DNA from: Castanea sativa
Taxonomy: Eukaryota; Streptophyta; Magnoliopsida; Fagales; Fagaceae
Assembly: GCF_040712315.1 (NCBI RefSeq)
Contig: NC_134022.1
Span: 3,534,001 to 3,598,000 of the forward strand
Direction: 5' to 3'
DNA: 64,000 nt
The notes beneath the pieces were generated by a model. It was given only the letters and a program-made list of their open reading frames with translations, searched no databases and was not told where the DNA came from. Positions within the stretch are counted from its first letter, which is position 1. Each line of letters starts with the position of its first letter. This document shows positions 1-11,760 of this stretch, piece after piece. The translations under genes were made by a program, and so were the position numbers.

Positions 1-558
1 AAATTAGCAAATAAAAACAAACCCAAAACATATCATTGAAAATACTATGAAACAAGATGCACAACAAATCAAACAAAACCCACAAACAATCAAATTAAAC
101 CCAAACAAACCCACAAAAAAAAAAAAAAAAACCAAAAAAAACCCACCAAAAAACCCACATCCTTTATGGATTTAGATTTAGTAGAAAAAGAGAATTAGAG
201 AGGTTAAAGAGGAAGATAAGAGTTGAGAGAAACAAACCTGAAGATGCCGAGAGAGAGAGGGGGGGGGGGGGGGGGGGGGGGAAGAAGAGCTTTTGAGTTA
301 AGGCTAGGAAGAGAGACACAGAGAGCCCGGAGTGAAACATAGTGAGTGAGAGTGAGAGATTTTCAAATCCTACCTGTTTGAGGGTATTTCAAATTCCTGG
401 ATTTGGGCATATAAAAATTCTAGTTGGATTTGGGACCAAATCCAAATCCAAATCCATTTCTTTTAACTTATCCAAACAAAGGATTTGGATTTGGACCCCT
501 CAAATTCAAATCCAAATCCAAAGGGTCCAAATAGACCATAAAATGAGCAAAATACTCA
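1..558. repeat. Unclassified dispersed repeat (A-rich, then purine-rich, then TTTGGATTTGG-rich)
   Basis: There is no credible gene here. The stretch is A/C-rich to about 160, purine-rich to about 340, and then carries many copies of ATTTGG/CCAAAT in both orientations (about 345-545). The same order (A/C-rich, GAGAG-rich, then CAAATCCAAATCC blocks) recurs at about 50780-51190, so this is probably one dispersed non-autonomous element. I could not define its termini or a target duplication. The 77-residue reading frame at 342-575 only reflects this repeat. Confidence 0.5.
259..281. repeat. Poly-G homopolymer, 23 nt
   Basis: This is an uninterrupted run of 23 G on the plus strand, preceded by a short GA repeat (250-258). 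Homopolymer G runs of this length are rare in AT-rich plant DNA and often mutate or are mis-assembled. Confidence 0.95.
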
Positions 559-2395
559 TGAAACCTTTAAATTGACGAAAATAACCTTGCTATCTCTAAA
601 ATCATCAATTATGCTCAAAAACCACTAAAATGATCAAAATATCCCAAAATCTCTAAAATGATCAAAATACCCTCGAAATCACCAAATATGCTAAAAAACA
701 CCTAAAAATTGCCAAAATACCCCCCTAAACCTAAAAAAAAAAGGCTGAAATACTCTCGAAACCTAAAAAATTACCAAAGTACCCATGAAACCTAAAAGAT
801 GTCCAAAATACCCCCTGAAACCCAAAATTTGACTGAAATACCCCCCGAAACATAAAAATTACCAAAATACCCCTAAACCTAAAAAATGATCGAAATACCT
901 TTGAAACCTAAAAACTAATTGAAATACCCTGGAAACTTGAAAATTACCAAAATACTCCCTAAACCTAAAAAATGACCGAAATATCCTTAAACCTATAAAA
1001 TGGCCAAAATACCTCTAAACCTTTAAAATGACTAAAATACACCAAAAACCTTAAAATGACCAAAATAACCTCAAACTTCTAAAATTACCAAAAATATCCC
1101 GAAACCTATTAAAAGACCAAAATACCCCTAAAATATATAAAATGACCAAAATATCCTTGAAAATTTTAAAGTGACCAAAATACCCCTAAACATGTAAGAT
1201 GACCAAAATATAACTAAGACCTCTTAAATTACCAATATAGAGGTTTGGGGTATTTTGGATGTTTCGAGGGACTTTTCATCAAATCAAAGGTTTTAAGAAA
1301 ATTTCAGTCATTTTGTAGGTTTTGAGCGAGTTTTGGGTTTTTTTTTTTTTTTTTGTTGGTTTCGGGGTTATTTTGGTCATTCTTTAGATTCTAAGGGTAT
1401 CTCAATCATTTTTAGGTTACGAGGGCATTTTTGTCATTTTTTAGGTCTTAGGAGTATTTTAGTAATTTTTAGATTTTGGGGCTAGTTTGGTAATTTTCTA
1501 GATTTTGGAAGTACTTTGGTAATATTAAGGTTTCAAGAGTATTTTGATAATTTTTTAGGTTTTAGGGTATTTTGGTCATTTTCTTAAGTTTTGGGAGTAT
1601 TTCGGTTATTTTTTAAGCTTTGGGAGTATTTCGGTAATTTTTTAGATTTCGGGGGTCTTTTGGTCATTCTTTAGGTTTTGAGGTTATTTCAGTCATTTAT
1701 TAGGCTTATGGTGTATTTTTATGATCATCTTATAGGTTTTAGGGGCATTTTTGTCATTTTATAGATTTCAGGGGGTATTTCGATCCTTTTATAGATTTAG
1801 GAGGTATTTTGGTTATTTTATAAGTTTTAGGGGTATTATGGACATTTTATAGGTGCAGGGAGTATTTTGGTAATTTTTAGATTTTAGGGGGTATTTCGGT
1901 CTTTTATAGATTTAGGGGGTATTTTGGTTATTTTATAAGTTTTAGGGGTATTATGGACATTTTATAGGTGTAGGGAGTATTTTGATAATTTTTAGATTTT
2001 AGGGAGTATTTCAGTCATTTTTTAGGTTTAGAGGTATTTTGGTAAATTTTAGTTTTCGAGGGTATTTTGGTCATTTTTTAGGTTTCAGGGGTATTTTGGT
2101 AATTTTTAGGTTTAGGGGGGTGTTTTAGTCATTTTTTAGGTTTAAGAGGTATTTTGGTAATTTTAGTTTCCGGGGATATTTTGGTTATTTTTTAAGTTTC
2201 TAGGTATTTTTGGTAATTTTTAAGTTTTGGGAGTATTTCGATCATTCTTTTAGGTTTAGGGGGTATTTTGGGAATTTTTAGGTTTTAGGTGTATTTCAAT
2301 CATTTTTTAGGTTTAGGGTGCATTTTGGCAATTTTATAGGATTTTAGGAGTACTTTGGTCATTTTCAAGTTTTAGAGGCAATTTGATAATTTTGA
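559..2395. repeat. Degenerate minisatellite in two opposed arms (inverted array)
   Basis: From about 559 to 1235 the plus strand repeats a degenerate unit of roughly 25-30 bp with core ACCAAAATACCCCTAAACCT. From about 1236 to 2395 it repeats the reverse complement, with core GGTATTTTGGTCATTTTTAG. The switch point is near 1236 (ATAGAGGTTTGGGGTATTTT). The arms are unequal, about 680 and 1160 bp. No unit carries an open frame. The whole array could fold into a long imperfect hairpin. The function is unknown. Confidence 0.85.
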
Positions 2396-3984
2396 TTATT
2401 AGGTAATTGGGTGGGTTGAGATTTACCTATAATAATTTGGTTAAGTTAGGTTTGGGTTAGATTTAATTAATTAAATGGGTAAATGGGTAATATCCAAACC
2501 CTACCCAAAAAATTTGGATAATATTCAAACCCTACCCAATTACTTTCTACCCATTAAAAATTAAGTATTACCCAAAATATTTGGATCGGGTATGATTGGA
2601 TATCCATTACCCAATGGGTATGACCATCCCTACTTATGTATGGAACGTGAAGTAGTCTCAAAGGCTAAGGTAGCAAACAAGAATGATATGGTGTTTTAAA
2701 ACAGTTTGTCATTGTTTCTTGGTTCTTGAGATATTTTCGATCTTGTTTCTTTGTGCTTTAATTAAGAGATATTGAGATAAATCCTTAACACTGCATCCAA
2801 AAATGTTAATTGTTCTCTCACATTTCTTAAATATATCATTTTGAATACACAATGTCCATAATTTCAAGCATGATTTTAATATCTTTTATTGGTGCCACAT
2901 TTAAAACATGAAGTTATTGATGCGTACAGATAATGTACGACAAGGAGAGTGTGAGAGCCAATGTCTATTAAAAAAAATACTAATTAATAATTGTAGCCGG
3001 GTTGATGAACTATACAACTTATATTCGGTCCCCTCACTCTTTCTCCCCCTACCACTCCTAATTCTTCGCAAATTGTTGGGCTTAATTCACCCTATAGTTT
3101 GACAGTTTGTCCATTTCTTTTGAGAAACAATATGAGTACATACCTCAGGATCTTGTTTAGGACTTATCCAAATTGTGCTCCATGCCTTCACGACCCTCAT
3201 ACATGTTTCATATTATGGTGCTTGTGAGTAGAGCATTAAAGCACGAAAAAACAAGGTAAACAATATCTCAAAAACAAGGTAAAAGAAAAAAATAGCAATC
3301 AACATTCCTGGCTTTTCTTATTTGACCGTTACAAAAAATTACATTTCTTCCTCAATGGTATAATAAGTGGTGGTCTTATTTTGGAGCTGAATTGGAAATG
3401 CTGCACTCTTTCTATGCATAATGATTTTAAATATTTGAAAAACATTATCGAATTACTTCACAGTTTTCTCAATTTTACAAAATTATTAGTCAATTGTATC
3501 CACTACAAACTTCCTTGATAATGAGATGGGATTATGATTTCTCCCAACAGTCACAAATAAAATATGTCGTTAGAAAACAACAGTTAGATGGTGGCCAAGA
3601 TATAAAGTTGTCAATGTTAAAGCTAAAATATTAGAAGAATTAGTTTCCCAAAACCAGTTTTACCTTCAAAAGAGTCAAGACCAATCTAAATTTATAGTAG
3701 TATAGTCCAATAAGAATATAACAAACATTTATTGGAAGCAGCATATGATGAAGAAGAATCCGCAAACCCCCCTGTTCCTTAGCCTTATTTTCAAGATTCA
3801 AAAGACTAGCGGTTCCTTTGATTTATATTCAAACAGTGCATTGGTATCATTTCAACTTAATCATTTCCATTCAACACATGATTATCAGTTTATTTCAAGT
3901 GTTAGTTCATTTAGACCCTTGTAAACTTTGATTGTTTAACATAATTAATTAACCAAGTTGATACTTGGGTTTATGAAAACTCAC
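2396..3984. other. Gene-free stretch with a short GGGTAATGGG-type repeat terminus
   Basis: Positions 2400-2640 are built from copies of GGGTAATGG/CCATTACCC and ACCCTACCCAA and end in a sequence that looks like a transposon-derived palindrome. From 2641 to 3984 I see only AT-rich sequence with no convincing frame, RNA gene or repeat structure. Confidence 0.4.
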
Positions 3985-5044
3985 TTATTGTATAAAACAC
4001 TTGTGAATGTTTAGACCCCCAAATACAAATTTTACAATACAAGCTTATATTCAAACAATGTATGTGCGGAATATAAAATATAAGCAATACCCAAATTAGC
4101 AAACTACTCTAAGCCATTAATTACTCACAACCAGTAGAAATTAAAAGCTAAGAGTAAGGGAAAGAGAAATGCAAACATAAGATAACACCAGCATGTGTTA
4201 TTAAAGAGGAAACTGAAGAACTTGGCGAAAAACCTCTCCATCGTCATCCAAGTGGTAAATGATCCACTTGAAAATCAGTGGGGATACATGAATAGTAATA
4301 GACTCTCTAAGCCTAATCTACCCAATGCACCTAAGCTCTTTAAGCTTCTTTCTCCAACAAGGTTACGCCGAACTATGTCTTCTCTAGTTTTTCAGATCCC
4401 ACAATTAGCCCATTCATCAACTAATATGAATTGATTCTCTCTTGAACTGCTTCCCAAACACCAAGAACTTGCTCACTACTCTGAATTTGGTGATGTAAGG
4501 ATTTGATTTATGGTCCTCTCATGGGTATGACAATGGAGAGAGTGAGACTAGAGGAATTTGGAGAATCAAGTGTATAAGATTGTGGATGAATCAATTTTGT
4601 TTTTCTCTAGGGTTTCTCTCTCAAAATTCTTTTTGGAAGCTCTCTACATTTTGTGGGTATAAGGGTATTTATAGTAGGGTATGAGATGGAATGTGAAAAG
4701 TCACTTTTCAACAAAACAGGGTGCACTGGCAAGTCACTCGCGACTAGGATGAGTTGCGAGTTCCAGTCGACAGTTACTAGACTAGGCTAGACTGTACTTT
4801 TTGTCCTGTAGTGATCCAGCTGGCCTAATTCTTCATCTTCCTGCATGCTTCACATGTGTGCTTCATTTTGGCGAGTCACCACTTGCGAGTCAGTTGCAAG
4901 TCTAGTCGCGAGTTACCTTCTTGTTGCACACTCTTGATCAAATCTTCACACTCTCTCTCACACAACCCTTACATTATTCCCACCTAAATACAAGGTTTCT
5001 AAATGCTAAATTATAATCAAATTTGGCACGGAATAAAGCCAACA
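3985..5044 (-). repeat. Probable LTR or LTR-like repeat, minus strand
   Basis: Read on the minus strand, the stretch starts with TGTTGGCTTTATTCC at 5044. It contains a TATA box (TATAAATA, plus-strand 4666-4673) and runs to about 3989, where the plus strand has TG. A promoter-like box inside a TG...CA-bounded stretch of about 1.05 kb suggests an LTR. The flanking 5-mers (CTTAT and CATAG) do not match and no internal domain is attached, so the class (possibly Copia-like) and the left boundary are uncertain. The 79-residue frame at 4195-4434 shows no recognisable domain. Confidence 0.4.
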
Positions 5045-5920
5045 CATAGTTGAATAAATTCAACTTTACAGTTTATTATTCAAATCTAGATTAAACACAA
5101 ACAATCATATCACTTTATGTAGAAAATTAAAGAAGACAAGAGATATGATGACCTAGGAAAACCAATTGTAGACACTCAATTTCGCACACATAATTTAATT
5201 TTGGAAGATGACTAAAATGATCATTTTAAGTACCCCAAAAAATCATAATTGCATTTCATGCATTAAATCATTAATCACATATTATAAAAATGATCTTGAG
5301 ATTCTAATGATTGCGATGGTATATCCGATTCTTAAATCGGGCTATTGGATTGAAAGATATCAAGAAATTAAGTTTTCACGGTCTGCATACATTTCATTTG
5401 GGTGAAACCAATCACGGGTGATTAATTGAAATTAATTTTGATTGGTCAATAATTAAAATTAATTAAATAATTTATGTAATTGTTTTTTGAATTTGATTAA
5501 AATAAGTTTGGTTGCATAGGAATAAAAGAGATAATCTAATGATGAAGGAATTGTTGATAATTAGGGATAATTATTCTTTTAAGGACTCAATTATCAAGTT
5601 AAAATGGATTATATTTAGAATACAAGTTTGAAAAATGTCCAAAAAGTACAAATCTCGGCCCAAAAAATGCCCAAAAAAAGAGTCCAAAACGAACCAAAAA
5701 AGGAAACTGAGCTGAGCACTAAGGAGTGCCAATTGGCACTCCAACAGTGCCAATCAACACTTGTAGAGTGCCGATTGGCATAGATTTTAAGCCCGGACTA
5801 GAAATGTTTAGCTCAAGTATAAACTTATCAGATTCGATTTTTTAGGGATAAAACCTGACCTAACTCGTATTTGCTAATCTTGTAAGTAACCCTAGCTTAT
5901 TTTTTAAGCAAACACACCTC

Positions 5921-5928
5921 TATAAATG
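5921..5928 (+). promoter_or_regulatory. TATA box of LTR copy 1
   Basis: TATAAATG lies in the sequence CACCTCTATAAATGGAGG. The related minus-strand LTR has TATAAATA in the same context (plus-strand 30053-30060), so the box is conserved between copies and is probably the LTR promoter. Confidence 0.6.
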
Positions 5929-6407
5929 GAGGAGAAGATCTAAAATTCAGAACCCCTTTCTCCCTTTACGTTAAAGGAATTTTGGAAGCTCTGCTTTAGG
6001 AATTTCTTTTCTAGTAAGTGATACTATTTTAGATCTCAAAGATGTTCATCTTCTTTGACCTCTAAAATACTCCCCTCTTGTAGAATACATTCATGCAAGA
6101 ATTTTCTTACTTTGTTTCTTTCTTTCACAATTTTAGCTTGTTCTTGTTTTCTTTTCATAAACATGTTCTTGTTTCTTTTAATTTTTTTTTTTATGAATGT
6201 GGGTTTTGTTTCTTTCATTATTCACCTAGTCATGTTCTTAAATTGTTTTTGTGTACTCTCCCTCTAACCTTTCTTTCAAATTCACATGCATAGTTTAGGT
6301 TCTAATACATTAATTGATTAACATGCATAGATCTAGGGTTAAATTTCTTTTTAAGGTTTTTAGATCTGCAAGAAATTTATTATGAAAGCTTCATTCTTTT
6401 TTCTTTT

Positions 6408-6600
6408 TTCTAATAAAAACCAAATCTGTATTTTTCATTAAAATACAAATCTGGATTTTTTCTCTTTAACAAAAACCAGATCCGTATTTTTCATTAAAAT
6501 ACAAATCTAAATTTTTTTCTCTTTAACAAAAGCCAAATCTGTATTTTTATTTTATTAAAATTAGATCTGAAAATTTTAAAACGAAACCAAATCTATGTTT
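6408..6600 (+). repeat. Short tandem repeat inside LTR copy 1
   Basis: About three units of roughly 60 bp contain AAATCTGTATTTTTCATT and AAAATACAAATCTG. The related LTR at 27657-30797 carries more units of the same kind (about 29300-29620), so the unit number differs between copies. Confidence 0.7.
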
Positions 6601-7268
6601 TTCATAAAAATTTACACTTTCATAAAAAAAAAAATTTTCTTTCCATTTATAAATATAAAAACTAGATCTTCATTTTTTTTTATAAAAAAGAAATTCATTC
6701 TTCTCATCATAGAAACTCTGATCTAGATTTTTCACCAAGCAATCTCGTCAAACTTTTTTTTTTTTTTTTTCATATAAAATAGAATTGTAGATATAGGACT
6801 CTTAAATGGTGGATTAACCTTAGATTTAGAATTTAACACGACATTTGTTACATTTAAATAACATCATACAATGGTACTAAAATGATCATTTTAGAGTCTA
6901 GAAGATTGGACTTTGTTTAGGCAGAATGGACACCTAACACCTTCCTATTTTGTAACCTAGCCCCCAAACTTTAGGTTTTTAGCTCGTAGAAATAGTGCTT
7001 TATTGTATATTTTGGTGGATTGTATCTAGGACCAAAGCTTTGTATTTTATAAATAGATTGTATGTAAGACCAAAGCCTTGTAAAGATCTTCTATCAAAAT
7101 TGTATTCATTTATTCTCATCAATGAAACTTGGAATTATTTAGTTATGTACTTTGCATAGTTTTTTTTTTTTTTGGTAATAAAAAATAAGTGGCAATTCCA
7201 TATAATCCCAAAAAGAGAGTTGCCAATGCCTATCTCCTTTTTTTTAGAGTCAACCCTGGTCTCTCACA

Positions 7269-9225
7269 TCAATGAAACCAACAATTTCAAGGTAAAAAAT
7301 TCAGGGAAGAGTTAACCTAAACTATCCTCAAGACAACAAATTCTCTATGATAGAATGGAAGTTTTACAATAAAATTTTCCCTAAATCTAAAGCTACCTTT
7401 TGTAGTACTTACTCACGCGACCACACGTAGCTCCAAATCCACGGACTCTTCTATCTGAATTTACTGAACACATACACCCCTACTTGTGACTTTGAGATCC
7501 CACTCAAAGCTTTAAATCATTAGCTATTTATGATCTTGTATGTAGCAACTTATTCCACTAGTTCTTGGATATAGATCTTTTTTCCGATAGATGCTTGTTG
7601 AGTTAGAATGCTACAAAAACCTCACAAATCTCATTGGAGTAATTCACAAGAATTCCAAGAACTACTAAAACGTATTTAGGTTTTTCCTTTTATACTAGGT
7701 AGTGTTGGACACAAACCCTAAACATTTTCGTGGACTTTGGGCCTGATTAAATTTCTACAGAACACGATATTCGATCAGTCAAGCCTTTTTTTCGATCATC
7801 TGCAATATTGCTTACTGTTAACATGATGTGCTCCATAAAATTTCAAAATTAGGACGTCACTAGTCGAATACCATATATACAATAGGTAGTTGAATTGGCT
7901 AAAAATAACTTGGCAGACATGGTCCATTTTCAAATTCTACTTAATGTGCAGTGAGCATTCTTTTTCAACGAAAGTAATATGATTTTGTTTCATTGCAAAC
8001 ATCTTTACATTTTCTTAATTCTAATTGATTTTCATGCGATTCAATACTTTTACTTGGAGTTTCCAAAATGATTTGTAGCAGATACTAGCTTATGTTCATC
8101 TCTAATATTTTGGACAGTAACAAAACAGAGACAAAGAAAAGATTGCGACAGAGAGATAGAGAGAAACAGAGAGAGAGTGAAAGATAGTGCCGAACCTTCT
8201 GCCACCGATGAGAAAACCTAGTTGTCAGTCCTCACCGTTGAACCTTGCTATCGCTATTTGTAACTTCTATTTTAGCTGGGAGAGTTAAGTATTAGGGACA
8301 GAGATGAAAGTGAGAATGAGAGATAATTTTTTCTCGAAGCCCAATCTCATGTGAGAACAACAATTTATTTTTTCAAATTTTAATATGATGTGGTTGTACA
8401 ATTGGCAGTTAATGTGGCAAGTAAATTAATTTTTTATTATTCGGTTTGACACGTCAAACTTTTCCATCCAAGGGACAATGACAGGAACCAAAATGACACA
8501 ATATTGAAAGGTTAGGAACCAAATTAACACTATTAAAAGATTGGGGACCAAATTGACATATGGTGTAAAAGATAGGGACCATTTATGTGGTTTACCCTAA
8601 TATTTTTTTTCACACATGATGCTTATAAGTAAACTTTCTTTCTAAAAAAACGAGTGCCAAGTGTCTTAGTTGTATTCCAAAATAGTGATCCACTTGGAAT
8701 AAATTAAAACAAGCTACTATCCTAAAGATAGACGAGGTGTTATGGGTTGCCTGACACCTTCTCCACACATAACCGAACTTCAAGTCCAATTCTTTCGTTC
8801 GAGAATTTTTCTTCCTTTTAGCTTAGAAGCCACTAGGAAAGGCCCTAGTTAATTAAGAAAATAAAATAAAATAGATATAAGTAAATAAGTACACCTTAGA
8901 AGCCAATGGTTTATGACAACTCCTAAAAAAATATAAAAATAAAAATAAAGAGACTCACTCTCACACACATCACCTTAATGTCACACATTAAACACACATT
9001 ATACACGCATCACCAAGACTCCCGAGGGATGGAGTGGTGGGCCCAAGAAAAACCTTGTGTCCACAATTGATATTATATTTCGTTTGGACTTGATTTACGT
9101 GCCAAAATACTAGTTTAAGCTTTAAAAAGCCAAAAATTGTAGTTTTAAATATAGAAAAATAATGAATTGGATGAAAAAGCTATATTTATCCCAATCAAAT
9201 GTCGTATATATCATTTTGATGATCC
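7269..9225. other. Gene-free stretch with decayed transposon ends
   Basis: I see no gene. Positions 8460-8600 carry repeated GGGACCAAATTGACA-type motifs ending in TGTGGTTTACCC, which resembles the end of a terminal-inverted-repeat element. Positions 8690-8790 (GGTGTTATGGGTTGCCTGACACC) resemble an LTR piece. Neither could be bounded. Confidence 0.35.
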
Positions 9226-9975
9226 AAGAGTTCAAAATCCCAAAATTGCCATTTTTTGCTAAGTTTGACCAATGTTTACTAACCCTTAACGAGACTAGTA
9301 AAAAATTTGACCAAAAATCCGACCGTCCGATGGAGATAAATTTTTCTCCATCTTTAATATCATGAAATTCCCTTTAAAAAGATTATTCACAAGCCCAAAT
9401 GAAGTTGAAATGTATAAGATATCATAAAAACATCAAAAACCTTATTAAAATACTTAGTCATTAATTTTCAGGTTAAAAGGTTGTTGTTAGGGTGTCTTTG
9501 CGCAACACACTGTACAAATCTAGCCATAATGGATGTGAAAGGCCTAAACCACATTAAAGTATGATGGATTAGCTAAATCCATCATACTTTTGCTAAGTTC
9601 AAGAGTTCAAAATCCCAAAATTGCAATTTTTTGCTAAGTTTGACCAATGTTAACTAACCCTAAACGAGATTAGTAAAAAATTTGACCAAAAATCTGACCA
9701 TTTGATCAAGATTAATTTTTCTCCATCTTAAATATCATGAAATTCCCTTTAAAAAGACAATTCACAAGCCCAAATTGAAGTTGAAATGTATAAGATATCA
9801 TAAAAACATCAAAATCCTTATGAAAATACTTAGTCATTATTTTTCAGGTTAAAAGGTTGTTGTTGGTGCATCTTCGCACAACAAACTATGCAAATCCAGC
9901 CATAATGGACGTGAAAGGCCTAAACCACATTAAAGTATGATGGATTAGCTACGCTAAAGAAAAAGGGTTTGACAA
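9226..9975 (+). repeat. Direct tandem duplication, unit about 375 bp
   Basis: AAGAGTTCAAAATCCCAAAA occurs at 9226 and 9601. The segment containing GCCATAATGGA, AAAGGCCTAAACCACATTAAA and GTATGATGGATTAGCT recurs about 376 bp further on. The two units differ by scattered substitutions and short indels. No coding function is visible; the frame at 9162-9365 lies in the first unit and is not kept in the second. Confidence 0.85.
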
Positions 9976-10705
9976 TATCCCCTTCAAATTAAGAGGAATT
10001 AATTTTCAAATACAAGTACTATACAATTTTCTTCACTGCATCACCTCCCTTCCAATCGCAATATATCAGCAACCGTAGCTCCAAATTTAATGAGGCTAGA
10101 ACCTGTGGGAACTAAACATCTAGATCTTTTTGAGATGTCCGATTTGAAGAAATCCAAGCCCCCCAAGACCTCCAAATAGCAACACGAAAACATGATAATA
10201 AAAAATGGGTAAAATCAGGAAAGGAAGAATGAAGGGCCTTCTCAAATAAACAATGAGGTAGCAGCAGGATCCCACTAGGGCGGGCGTCTACTACAGTTGG
10301 CGCACACCATGGAGGGATCCTACTCCCTCTTTTTTTCCATAAATACCCCCCTCCTTCATAGTTTTTCATGCACAAATTTCCCATACATTGCCAAACTTCT
10401 CTAGGATTCTCTCTAGACCACTCTTCTCTCTCTTCCCCTCTCTAAACTAGGCTAAAAACCCATCACAACCAGAAAATTAATCCAGCAGCCTTTTTCTTCA
10501 TTTCCATCCTCCAAAACCCCATAAGTAAGCCTCTAATTTCTTTGCTAAAGCTAGGACAGTGTAGTTACTACCATAGGTACCATTTCCTTTTAATTTTTCC
10601 TTGTATATACTCTTATAATCTATTAAGTTCTTTCTTTTTTCATGATCTTTTATATTATTGCTCTTTAAATACAAGATTTTATATTCTTGTTTTATACTTT
10701 GAAGC
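9976..10705 (+). other. Older repeat split by the Tat-lineage insertion, with TATA-like box
   Basis: This stretch continues after the Tat element at 21003, because both sides share the low-complexity text TTGCTCTTTA...TACAAG. It has a TATA-like ATAAATACCCC at about 10339, then a C/T-rich leader and a possible splice donor (CATAAGTAAGCC, about 10519). It may be an older LTR or a decayed gene 5' end. The minus-strand frame at 10112-10384 shows no domain. Confidence 0.35.
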
Positions 10706-11392
10706 TGATGATGTGAAGAAAATTAGTAGGCTGGATGCTTCGGACTTGAAAGGACTACTGGCTGACTTGAAAGGACTACTGGCTGACTTGATGGCCTGAA
10801 AAGGGAAGAAAAGCGATCAAAGGTGACCGGGGTTGTCGGCCAAGAACCCTTTGATGGCAAAGTTAGTTTCTCTCTATAATTTTGGAGTTCCAATTTTTTA
10901 GGAAATATCAAATGTACCTTTGTTTGGTCAGAATGAGCATTTATATAGTGTCCTAAAGACAGTTATCAAACTTGTAACCTCTCCTGAATTCGAGGAGGTG
11001 TGAGGGTTTAAGTATAACTTCCACAACTGCTTAGGAGTTACATACTTCTCACATAACGGTTATTGGAAGTTATGCGTGTAATAAGGAGTTGCAATGGACA
11101 TTCAGGAAAATCCCTAAGTGTTAGGGGCTCGTTTGAGGGTTCTCCTATCGAGCGTACCTCGCTTAAAAGGAAGATCGTCCCCCTATGGAAGACCTTGTTC
11201 AAGACGAGATCTATGGCTCCCTTGGACAAGACGGCGCGGTTTTGTCACTTGGCCATGCAAATCTCGTCCAAGCTTCTTCCTGCATGGACGAGATTATTAT
11301 GGACAGGGTTCCTACAATCCTTGCTTCACTGGCCTTGTCCTAGACGACCTCCATGGACGACGTTGGAGTTGGTATTTTATCATACCCCATCA
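10706..11392 (-). repeat. 3' LTR of the Tat-lineage element
   Basis: It is 687 bp, ending TGATGATGTGAAG on the plus strand at 10706 and CATACCCCATCA at 11392. It is longer than the 5' LTR by 21 bp because GGACTACTGGCTGACTTGAAA is present in two tandem copies near 10751-10793. Confidence 0.93.
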
Positions 11393-11433
11393 ATTGCCCT
11401 CTTGTCTATGAGTCATCTAGGACGTACATCAAC

Positions 11434-11600
11434 TGACGTCATCATTTGGACACGTGTTTTTTATTAGCTGTTGTGTATGCCACGTGTTGCAGTTTCATTG
11501 GCAACTTGTCATATTGATTTAATTTTTCGAGGGAAGTGCCACGTGGCGTGTCTTGATTGGTCACGTAATTCGAGACACCATTTTTCAATGCCTATAAATA
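11434..11600 (+). promoter_or_regulatory. Promoter-like cluster for the antisense gene of the Tat element
   Basis: Just outside the 3' LTR, reading away from it, are a palindromic bZIP-type site TGACGTCA (11434-11441), three G-boxes CACGTG (11451-11456, 11481-11486, 11540-11545), and a TATA box TATAAATA (11593-11600). An ATG opens at 11761 on the same strand, about 160 bp downstream of the TATA box. The spacing fits a plant promoter with a leader of about 130 nt. Activity is inferred. Confidence 0.65.
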
Positions 11601-11760
11601 GTGGAATTCCTCTCATACCCTCTGCACTTTTTCAAATTTTCTTCTTTGACATCCTCGTCTTAGCGCCTCGTCTAGAAGTTTCCTACGTCCGTAGTTCCCC
11701 TTCATCTAGACTCAAGTATTTTCTCCATCCTCGTCCTCAGGTTTTAAGATTTCTCAAAGA

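Larger units (their letters stand above)
5167..7268 (+). repeat. Solo LTR of a large Gypsy-type family (copy 1)
   Basis: It starts TGTAGACACTCAATTTCGCAC and ends TCTCTCACA. The flanks CCAAT (5162-5166) and TCAAT (7269-7273) match at 4 of 5 bases, consistent with an old target duplication. A TATA box (TATAAATG, 5921-5928) sits mid-element. A related copy lies on the minus strand at 27657-30797, with matching TATA position, matching short frames (5208-5405 here and 30562-30756 there) and a PBS after its 3' end. That comparison identifies both as LTRs. No gag or pol is attached here. Confidence 0.75.

Noticed and set aside
559..2395. Regular short repeats suggesting a CRISPR array
   Set aside because: Units are degenerate, abut without unique spacers, and reverse orientation. 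The window is plant nuclear DNA.
6036..6293. Overlapping Phe-rich ORFs on both strands
   Set aside because: T-rich LTR sequence gives long stop-free stretches on both strands. No start context or domain supports a gene.
10112..10384. 90-residue minus-strand ORF
   Set aside because: It overlaps a promoter-like plus-strand stretch of a repeat. It has no recognisable domain and no partner copy.
11038..11467. ORFs in both Tat LTRs (for example 11063-11467 and 20673-21110)
   Set aside because: They are LTR sequence read by chance on the strand opposite to the element, and they have no domain.
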